This document shows, piece by piece, positions 1 through 5,328 of a stretch of DNA of 6,008 bases. Position numbers and translations under genes: made by a program. The first letter of the stretch is position 1. Each line of letters begins with the position of its first letter. This DNA comes from Proteobacteria bacterium UBA7821 (GTDB lineage: Bacteria > Pseudomonadota > Gammaproteobacteria > Comchoanobacterales > Comchoanobacteraceae): the NCBI GenBank assembly GCA_002480165.1, contig DLBP01000079.1, forward strand, positions 1 to 6,008, written 5' to 3'. The notes under the pieces are model-generated. The model did no database searches and was not told the DNA's origin. It was given only the letters and a program-made list of their open reading frames with translations.

Positions 1-469
1 TTGCATCACTGACACAGATCAATTACCTGAAGCCATTCAACAGGCTCAATACCTAGAGCAATCATTGATTGAAGCAAAAATACAATTAAAACTTCCATCG
101 ATGACGCTCAGTAACAGTGAAAAAATGTTACCTCAACAGCTTGGCTATGTGTCTCAAGGGTACGTTGACTTTAAAAAAGGCTGTTATCTTGGCCAAGAAG
201 TCATTGCTCGTGTAGAATTCAAATCCAATAAGAAATTTTATCCCATATTATTAGAAATACCTGAGGCCTATTCGGATCAACTGTGTAAACTACTGTGTGG
301 CCAACAAGTCGTTGGGCAAATCGTGTACACACACAGTGGAGCAAAAAGCGTCTTAGGGCTCGGATACCTGACAACAACAAACATTGATATGCAAACCATC
401 ACCTTAGCGGGGCATGATCAACCACTTAATCTGATTGAGTATTCGGTCTCAACTGAGGGAAAAGAATAA
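1..469 (+). CDS. ygfZ: YgfZ/GcvT-like folate-binding protein, 3' part (5' end outside window)
   Basis: The reading frame is open from base 2 to the TAA at 467-469, so this is the C-terminal part (155 residues) of a gene that starts left of the window. The TTG at base 65 is an internal codon, not a start. The diagnostic YgfZ signature KGCYLGQEVIAR is present, with the conserved Cys encoded at 182-184. It is preceded by a LPQQLGYVSQGYVDFKKG stretch typical of the family and followed by the small C-terminal barrel region. YgfZ proteins are tetrahydrofolate-binding relatives of the GcvT aminomethyltransferase that assist assembly or repair of certain iron-sulfur enzymes, such as MiaB; that role is family knowledge. 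The gene is convergent with lysS, and the last 44 bases overlap the lysS 3' end. No SD or promoter can be seen because the 5' end is missing. Identity is confident from the motif. Confidence 0.9.
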   Translation, partial: CITDTDQLPEAIQQAQYLEQSLIEAKIQLKLPSMTLSNSEKMLPQQLGYVSQGYVDFKKGCYLGQEVIARVEFKSNKKFYPILLEIPEAYSDQLCKLLCGQQVVGQIVYTHSGAKSVLGLGYLTTTNIDMQTITLAGHDQPLNLIEYSVSTEGKE

Positions 470-1937
470 CATCTCTGATACTTGCCTGATCTGTTAGCAG
501 CATCAGCAGTCGATCGATACCAATCCCCTCACCTGCGGTTGGGGGCATGCCATATTCTAAGGCTGTGATGTACGTCTGATCAAAATACATGGCTTCTTCA
601 TCGCCCGACTCGCGATTATTAACTTGTTGTTGAAATCGTTTTGCCTGGTCATCGGGGTCATTCAATTCAGAAAAAGCATTGGCAATTTCCATGCCACCAA
701 TAAACAATTCAAATCGGTCTACGCAGTCAGGCTGGTCGATCGTTGTTTTTGACAATGGGGACACAATCGTTGGATAGGTATCGATAAATGTCGGCTGAAT
801 TAGTTTCTTTTCAACTGTCTTATCGAATAACTCCATGCGAACTAAATCACTCGATACCACATCAGTCACATCAACGCCAATTGAATGGGCATAAGCTTTC
901 AAGCGGACAATATCCGACAAATCGGCTTGTTTCAGATTTGGGTTGTATTGCAAGATTGCCTCATCAACTGACAGACGCTTGAATGGCTCACTAAAACCGA
1001 TCTGTTGACCTTTAAAATCGATTGTCATGTGGCCTTTAATATGCAATACCAGCTCTCTTAACAAGACTTCTGTCAAATCCATCAAGTCGTGATAATTTGC
1101 GTATGCTTGGTAGAACTCAATGGTGGTAAACTCGGGGTTGTGTTTGGTTGACAAGCCTTCATTTCGAAAGCAGCGATTTATCTCATAGACGCGTTCCATA
1201 CCACCAACGACTAAGCGCTTAAGATACAATTCTGGCGCGACTCTTAAATACAGAGGCATATCCAGTGCATTGTGATGCGTGACAAAAGGCTTTGCCACAG
1301 CACCACCGGGAATTGGATGCATCATGGGTGTATCGACTTCGACATACTGCCGATTGTCAAAAAACTGACGGATAAACCGCATGACCGCAGCACGCGTCAC
1401 AAAGACTTGTTTAACCACGGGGTTGACTATTAAGTCTAAATAACGTTGCCGATAACGTAGCTCAGGGTCATTTAATCCATGAAACTTATCTGGAAAAGGA
1501 TGTAGAGACTTCACCACCAGCGTTAGCTGAGTTGCGTAAATACTAAGCTCGCCCATTTTGGTCCGAAACAAGTGGCCCTCAATGTAGACAATGTCGCCGA
1601 TATCATGCTGTTTAAATTCGTCATATGCATCTTGACCGATATCGTTGGATCTCACATAAACCTGTATTGTTCCTGTGGCATCTTGGCAATTAAAAAAACT
1701 GGCTTTTCCCATTAAGCGCCTGGTCATCATTCTGCCTGCTAACTGGACCGAATGCCGATGACTGTCTAAAGTTTCACTGGTATCTTTCTCGTGGCGTTGG
1801 TGCAGTTCATTGGCATAGTGGTTTGGCTTAAAATGATTCGGGTACTGGTAGCCTGATTGTTGTAATGCTTGCAGTTTCCCTCGACGAACATGTGATTGAT
1901 CGTCACGGTGGTTGTCTGAACTATTATTTTTCGACAT
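426..1937 (-). CDS. lysS: Lysyl-tRNA synthetase, class II
   Basis: This cytoplasmic enzyme attaches lysine to tRNA-Lys using ATP. From the first possible ATG (1943) the product is 505 residues, and from the preferred ATG (1937) it is 503, the usual LysS length. In the 505 numbering, an OB-fold anticodon-binding domain covers about residues 65-145. Class II motif 1 lies around 187-220 (EVDTPMMHPIPGGAVAKPF), motif 2 at 257-278 (CFRNEG, HNPEFTTIE) and motif 3 at 471-478 (GEGIGIDR). The protein ends with the family-typical RDVILFPQLRP. The OB domain and full length argue against the truncated paralogue EpmA/GenX. Start choice: GGGAG at 1944-1948 directly abuts the ATG at 1943 but sits 6 bases before the ATG at 1937, so 1937 is better placed. 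The start lies inside the prfB 3' end, which implies translational coupling, and prfB-lysS order matches E. coli. The 3' end overlaps ygfZ on the other strand. Confidence 0.97.
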   Translation of the reverse strand: MSKNNSSDNHRDDQSHVRRGKLQALQQSGYQYPNHFKPNHYANELHQRHEKDTSETLDSHRHSVQLAGRMMTRRLMGKASFFNCQDATGTIQVYVRSNDIGQDAYDEFKQHDIGDIVYIEGHLFRTKMGELSIYATQLTLVVKSLHPFPDKFHGLNDPELRYRQRYLDLIVNPVVKQVFVTRAAVMRFIRQFFDNRQYVEVDTPMMHPIPGGAVAKPFVTHHNALDMPLYLRVAPELYLKRLVVGGMERVYEINRCFRNEGLSTKHNPEFTTIEFYQAYANYHDLMDLTEVLLRELVLHIKGHMTIDFKGQQIGFSEPFKRLSVDEAILQYNPNLKQADLSDIVRLKAYAHSIGVDVTDVVSSDLVRMELFDKTVEKKLIQPTFIDTYPTIVSPLSKTTIDQPDCVDRFELFIGGMEIANAFSELNDPDDQAKRFQQQVNNRESGDEEAMYFDQTYITALEYGMPPTAGEGIGIDRLLMLLTDQASIRDVILFPQLRPNTQSD

Positions 1938-3037
1938 GGTCATCTCCCATTTGTTTTAGGCTGGCTTCAATAAACTGGTCTAAGTCGCCATCAAGCACGG
2001 ATTGTGGCTGACTGACTTCAACGTGAGTTCTCAGGTCCTTCACTCGAGATTGGTCTAATACGTAAGAGCGTATTTGGCTCCCCCAGCTAATGTCTTGCTT
2101 TTGGGACTCTTGTTCTTTTAAGTCGGCCTGTCTGCTATCGAGTTCCTGTTGATACAGACGAGCTTTCAGCTGTTTAATGGCTCTATCTTTATTTTGATGT
2201 TGCGACCGTTCTGACTGACATTGCACCACAATATTACTTGGTAGATGAGTGATTCTGACAGCGGAATCAGTTTTATTGACGTGCTGACCGCCCGCACCGC
2301 TAGCACGGTAAGTATCGATTCGACAATCACTCATATCGAGATCGATCTCAATGGCATCGTCTAGCTCAGGAGTTACGAATACAGCGGCAAATGAGGTATG
2401 TCTGCGATTACCGCTATCAAAAGGCGACTTCCTGACTAGTCGATGCACACCGGACTCTGTTCTTAACCAGCCATAGGCATTGTGGGCTTGAACGTGCAGC
2501 GTGGCACTTTTGATGCCAGCCACCTCTCCTGGTGAGCACTCGAGTAAAATGGTATCGAATGACTTTCTATCACACCAACGTAAATACATTCTCAGCAGCA
2601 TTTCGGCCCAGTCTTGTGCTTCTGTTCCGCCTGATCCCGCTTGAATAACTAAGTACGCTTGTTTGTCATCATGCGGCTGATTAAACATGCGTTGTAGCTC
2701 AAATTGCTTGAGCACTTGATCGAGTTCGTCGACCTCAGCTTCACAGGCTTGGGCGAGTGCTTCATCCGATTCAGATTTTGCCAAGTGTAGTAATTCTTGG
2801 TTATCTTTAATCCCTTTTTCGATGGTTTCAACCCGTTCAATGAAATCATTAATCTTGGTTAATTCCTGACTCAGGGAGCGGTAGAGTTCTTGTTGTTGCC
2901 ATATGCTAGAATCTTGTAGTTGCAGGCTAACTTCCCGCTGACGATCTACCTTGACATCGAGGTCAAAGATACCTCCTGAGCTGACTGAATCGCTCACTTA
3001 TGGCATTAACTTTTTGTGTTAGAATCGTGACGTCCAT
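1924..3037 (-). CDS. prfB: Peptide chain release factor 2 (RF2), with programmed +1 frameshift
   Basis: RF2 recognises UGA and UAA stop codons in the ribosomal A site and triggers peptide release. The gene is in two frames. Codons 1-24 run from the ATG at 3037 down to CTT at 2968-2966 and are followed by an in-frame TGA (2965-2963). The remaining 346 codons run from 2964 to the TAA at 1924-1926. Skipping base 2965 gives 370 residues, close to the 365 of E. coli RF2. The joined N-terminus (MDVTILTQKVNAISERF, ending RRYL then DLDVK) has the same layout as E. coli RF2, whose shift also falls after RGYL. In joined numbering the stop-codon-reading SPF tripeptide is at about 204-206 and the catalytic GGQ at about 249-251, with the Gln that PrmC methylates in this family. 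The residue before SGAGGQ is Ala, as in most bacteria, not the Thr of E. coli K-12. AGGA at 3044-3047 supports the ATG at 3037; another in-frame ATG at 3052 lies too near the tRNA and lacks an SD. A start at 2997 in the main frame is an artefact. Expression should be autoregulated by the frameshift. Confidence 0.95.
1944..1948 (-). promoter_or_regulatory. Ribosome binding site of lysS
   Basis: The minus strand reads GGGAG here, inside the last codons of prfB. Six bases separate it from the ATG at 1937, and none separate it from the ATG at 1943. This decides the lysS start in favour of 1937. It also means lysS translation begins while ribosomes are finishing prfB. Confidence 0.6.
2962..2977 (-). 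promoter_or_regulatory. RF2 programmed +1 frameshift site
   Basis: The minus strand reads AGGAGGTATCTTTGAC. This is an SD-like AGGAGG (2977-2972), a TAT spacer codon, the slippery CTT (2968-2966), the zero-frame stop TGA (2965-2963) and C at 2962. The spacing is identical to the E. coli site AGGGGGTATCTTTGAC, but the SD-like element is a perfect AGGAGG. In the known mechanism, low RF2 makes the ribosome pause at the UGA. The SD-like pairing then promotes slippage of the Leu-tRNA from CUU to UUU, and GAC is read next, so RF2 controls its own synthesis. Confidence 0.95.
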
Positions 3038-3043
3038 CTTGCG

Positions 3044-3047
3044 TCCT
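3044..3047 (-). promoter_or_regulatory. Ribosome binding site of prfB
   Basis: The minus strand reads AGGA, six bases before the ATG at 3037. It lies about ten bases past the 3' end of the tRNA-Lys gene, so the prfB ribosome binding site occupies the tRNA trailer. It supports 3037 over the upstream in-frame ATG at 3052. Confidence 0.6.
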
Positions 3048-3057
3048 GTCATGGCTA

Positions 3058-3130
3058 TAGGCCGTGTGCGGCTCGAACGCACGACCAACGGATTAAAAGT
3101 CCGGTGCTCTACCAGCTGAGCTAACGGCCC
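3058..3130 (-). tRNA. tRNA-Lys (anticodon UUU)
   Basis: A full 73-base cloverleaf reads from G1 at 3130 to discriminator A73 at 3058. The D arm is GCTC/GAGC with AGCTGGTA loop. The anticodon arm is CCGGA, loop CTTTTAA, UCCGU, giving anticodon UUU. The variable loop is TGGTC, and the T arm is GTGCG, TTCGAGC, CGCAC with a perfect stem. The acceptor is GGGCCGT with ACGGCCT. It decodes AAA and AAG. Oddities: G1 faces U72 (wobble), C27 faces U43 (mismatch at the base of the anticodon stem), and the bases after A73 are TAG, so CCA is not encoded and must be added by nucleotidyltransferase. A tRNA-Lys near the end of the tol-pal cluster is familiar synteny (lysT cluster downstream of cpoB in E. coli). 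Here it is followed after 20 bases by prfB and then lysS. Confidence 0.96.
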
Positions 3131-3140
3131 ATGATGTATG

Positions 3141-3169
3141 ATTTTAGTTAAAAAATAGTTGGATAGCAA
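3141..3169 (-). promoter_or_regulatory. Predicted sigma70 promoter for tRNA-Lys-prfB-lysS
   Basis: The minus strand has TTGCTA (3169-3164; 4 of 6 to TTGACA), a 17-base spacer and TAAAAT (3146-3141; 5 of 6 to TATAAT). Transcription would start around 3133-3135, giving a leader of only a few bases before the tRNA. The element fills the 44-base gap after the cpoB stop, where no terminator hairpin is seen, so read-through from the tol-pal operon is also possible. Prediction from sequence only. Confidence 0.6.
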
Positions 3170-3174
3170 GCTTT

Positions 3175-3909
3175 TTATGTATCAAAATGAGAAAACTGTT
3201 TCTTAGCGGCAACAAATGCAGGCGACTGACTGTATGACCTTGCTAGTTTCTTGTAATGAGCTTTTGCCTTGTCTGGCTCATTCTTATGTGAATACAACAT
3301 AACCAGCTTGTAAATCACATCTGGGATCTTGATATGCTCTGGATAATGCTTCAAGATATGATGCAGTGCGTCTTCTGATGCTTGATAGTGTTGTAATAGC
3401 AAGTGTGATTCTGCCATCCAATAGTAGCTATTGGCAACGTGCTTACTATTTGGATACTTTTCAACAAACAGCTCGAGATCTTCGACTGCTTGTTGGTATT
3501 TCTTCTGCTTGATAGCACTCAAGGCTGACTCATACAGCTTAATTTCTTCAGCCTGATCTTGCTCTCGCAACGAGACTCGTTGTTTGTCGGACAATTGGTG
3601 ATCGATGGATTTTGCCCAAGCAATTTGTTCTTGTTTAAGGGTGTTAATCTGATGATTGGCTTCAGATAATTTCCCCTCTAAAGTTGCCACATGACCTTCA
3701 AGCTGATCGAGCCGATCGATTAACGATTTAATATTGTTAGACTTTTGCTGGCGTTCTAACTTGGTTAATCGGTCTCCGACGGTTAACTTTTGCCCACTCG
3801 CAGGTGCTTTCCTTCTAACAGACTCAACGGGTGCCTCAGCATACACTGGCAGGTAGCAGTAAACGACCATCAGCCAAGTTAAAATCAGAGTAGTTTTAGG
3901 TCTTTTCAT
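3175..3909 (-). CDS. cpoB: Cell division coordinator CpoB (YbgF), TPR protein
   Basis: This periplasmic partner of the Tol-Pal system in E. coli coordinates outer-membrane constriction with septal peptidoglycan synthesis by PBP1B; that role is family knowledge. The 244-residue product (E. coli about 263) starts with a Sec signal peptide: MKRPK, a hydrophobic stretch to about residue 22, and a likely cleavage after VYA (residue 24). A heptad-like coiled coil follows at about 45-110 (LTKLERQQ, LIDRLDQLEGHVATLEGKL), matching the trimerising N-terminal part. The C-terminal half (about 125-240) holds TPR-like helices, for example YESALSAIKQKKYQQAVEDL and SYYWMAESHLLLQHYQASED. It is the last gene of the tol-pal unit. 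Its ATG lies inside the pal 3' end (14-base overlap, different frame) with only a weak purine stretch ahead, so translation is probably coupled to pal. Confidence 0.93.
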   Translation of the reverse strand: MKRPKTTLILTWLMVVYCYLPVYAEAPVESVRRKAPASGQKLTVGDRLTKLERQQKSNNIKSLIDRLDQLEGHVATLEGKLSEANHQINTLKQEQIAWAKSIDHQLSDKQRVSLREQDQAEEIKLYESALSAIKQKKYQQAVEDLELFVEKYPNSKHVANSYYWMAESHLLLQHYQASEDALHHILKHYPEHIKIPDVIYKLVMLYSHKNEPDKAKAHYKKLARSYSQSPAFVAAKKQFSHFDT

Positions 3910-4444
3910 GAATAAACTTTATCTGTGCCCTTCGATTTTTGTGTCGAGACTTTTCACTGTGGCCTAAATCAACTGGTTTTTCTTGACCATAGCTGATCAC
4001 TTCAATTTGGCTAGCCAACACGCCTTGACTGATTAGAAAATTCTTGACCGAGTTGGCACGGCGCCAGCCCAATGCGATATTGTATTCTCGACTGCCCATT
4101 TCGCAGGTATGCCCCTCAACTTTAACTCGTTGTGCCGGGCTAACGAGTAACGAATCAGCCAATTCTGTTAATGATTTTTTCGCACCGTCATTCAAAACGG
4201 ATTCATCAAAGCCGTAACGGTAGACTTTTTGGTACTGAGAGTCTTCTGAAGACATGGCTGCCAATTTCGGATTAGCATCGACTGGAAATGACTCGGCTGG
4301 ATCGAGAAAGTCGTCATCGTCATAGACAAATGTTAGAATGTCTCCATCATCATAATCCTCGTAGCCACCAGCAACCATTGAATAATTACCATGATCTGTA
4401 CAACTGACTAGTGTTATTACAAAAGCGAATACCAACCACCGCAT
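3896..4444 (-). CDS. pal: Peptidoglycan-associated lipoprotein Pal
   Basis: Pal is an outer-membrane lipoprotein that binds peptidoglycan and TolB, keeping the outer membrane attached and helping it constrict at division. The 182-residue product has a lipoprotein signal, MRWLVFAFVITLVSC, with lipobox LVSC and lipidated Cys15. A strikingly acidic linker at 29-51 (11 of 23 residues Asp or Glu, including four Asp in a row) leads to an OmpA-like domain at about 72-178 with REYNIALGWRRA, the SYGQEKP turn and HKNRRAQIKF. In the motif usually written GHTDERG, this protein reads GHTCEMG: Cys114 stands at the position of the diaminopimelate-contacting Asp. The partner Arg (129) and Asn122 are kept. 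The start has a strong SD, GAGGGAG, six bases upstream. The position between tolB (one gene away) and cpoB fixes the identity. Confidence 0.94.
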   Translation of the reverse strand: MRWLVFAFVITLVSCTDHGNYSMVAGGYEDYDDGDILTFVYDDDDFLDPAESFPVDANPKLAAMSSEDSQYQKVYRYGFDESVLNDGAKKSLTELADSLLVSPAQRVKVEGHTCEMGSREYNIALGWRRANSVKNFLISQGVLASQIEVISYGQEKPVDLGHSEKSRHKNRRAQIKFIHEKT

Positions 4445-4450
4445 AATTAA

Positions 4451-4457
4451 CTCCCTC
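4451..4457 (-). promoter_or_regulatory. Ribosome binding site of pal
   Basis: The minus strand reads GAGGGAG, then TTAATT, then the pal ATG at 4444. This is the strongest ordinary SD among the tol-pal genes here. It fits with pal being translated independently of the preceding acyltransferase gene and at a high level. Confidence 0.65.
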
Positions 4458-4469
4458 TATGGTGTTTTT

Positions 4470-4498
4470 AATCTAACACTAAAATTGAGTCTACACAA
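4470..4498 (-). promoter_or_regulatory. Possible weak internal promoter before pal
   Basis: In the 56-base gap between the acyltransferase gene and pal, the minus strand has TTGTGT (4498-4493; 3 of 6 to TTGACA), 17 bases, then TAGATT (4475-4470; 4 of 6 to TATAAT). The match is modest and could be chance in AT-rich sequence. It would allow extra pal-cpoB transcription. Confidence 0.25.
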
Positions 4499-4500
4499 GC

Positions 4501-5328
4501 TTAAGAATTGGGTTCTTTATTTCTTTTCCACAAATTGTGCAACCATAAATACTGCTCTGGATGCTCTTTTACCCATGACTCTAACCAACTGACATAGGCA
4601 GACATGAGCCTTTTCTGAAAATCTGACTTGCTCTCAAGGTGCTTGATCGTGATTGGCTTGGTAATGTGATAATCGATGTATAACCCATTGCGAAGTCCCA
4701 CTCCAAATATAACGGGTCGCTTTGAGCGGTATGCAATGTGTGCGATCGACCTAGGGAAAGAAGTCATCTGCCCCATAAAAGTGTATTGGCAACCCCTACC
4801 CTGGTCTGCAGCAAATGCCAGACAATTATTCTCACTGATAATCTTTTGGTAGTTCTTCGAAAACTCCGTTTTATCAATCAAACCGGAAACACCCAGCTGT
4901 TGTCTGAGATTAAAGAACACATCATTCCAATAAGCGCTTTTTAATTTTTGATAAATTGGAACAAATCTGACCCCATCCGCAATCACAGGAAAGAGTTCCC
5001 ATTGACCAAAATGGGCCGTAACCGCTAAACATGGCTTATGCAAATCACTCACAGTCGAGCCTTCTGCCAACCGAATCCATCGTTGTCGTTCAGGCCGAAA
5101 CCAATAACGGCCCATCATACACTCTAAGGTAACCGCAGCAAAATGTCTAAATGTTAAAAATGCCAATTGTGTTGAACGCTGCTGACCAAAAGCCATATTA
5201 ATATTATCGATGGTGATGCGCCGTCGTTTTGGCATGACCGCCCAAGCGAATAAAGCTAACACTGTTGCTAACTTCATGAATATCGACCTGGGGATTTTTG
5301 CTAACAAGTAGGATAATACAAGCATCAT
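4501..5328 (-). CDS. Lipid A biosynthesis-type acyltransferase (LpxL/LpxM/HtrB superfamily)
   Basis: This is a probable inner-membrane acyltransferase of the family that adds secondary acyl chains to lipid A. The exact substrate cannot be told. An N-terminal hydrophobic segment (about residues 19-33, KLATVLALFAWAVMP) precedes the basic KRRR and the family's NINMAFG stretch. The catalytic HX4E motif is AHFGQWEL (His107, Glu112 counting from the TTG at 5331). Later family blocks are YQKLKS, ADQGRG (about 165-170), the FMGQ region and PEQYLWLHNLWK near the end, similar to the PEQY-W ending of LpxL and LpxM. The ending lacks the paired Arg of LpxL. At about 275 residues it is somewhat shorter than the usual 300 or so. 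Start: TTG at 5331, ATG at 5328 and ATG at 5325 follow one another. The ATG at 5328 shares one base with the tolB TGA (TGATG), pointing to coupled translation with no SD of its own. Its position between tolB and pal is unusual. Confidence 0.87.
   Translation of the reverse strand: MMLVLSYLLAKIPRSIFMKLATVLALFAWAVMPKRRRITIDNINMAFGQQRSTQLAFLTFRHFAAVTLECMMGRYWFRPERQRWIRLAEGSTVSDLHKPCLAVTAHFGQWELFPVIADGVRFVPIYQKLKSAYWNDVFFNLRQQLGVSGLIDKTEFSKNYQKIISENNCLAFAADQGRGCQYTFMGQMTSFPRSIAHIAYRSKRPVIFGVGLRNGLYIDYHITKPITIKHLESKSDFQKRLMSAYVSWLESWVKEHPEQYLWLHNLWKRNKEPNS

Noticed and set aside
788..982. Small plus-strand open frame inside lysS
   Set aside because: It lies wholly antisense to the conserved lysS catalytic region, has no SD and resembles no family; lysS explains the sequence.
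2649..2849. Minus-strand open frame within prfB in another frame
   Set aside because: It overlaps the conserved RF2 N-terminal helical domain, its composition looks random, and it has no start signal.
4462..4479. Possible hairpin GTGTT/AACAC before pal as a terminator
   Set aside because: The stem is only five AT-rich pairs with an eight-base loop and no following T run; pal also needs to be transcribed through it or from just inside it.
4738..4944. Plus-strand open frame antisense to the acyltransferase gene
   Set aside because: It is antisense to conserved acyltransferase blocks, with no SD and no recognisable protein features.
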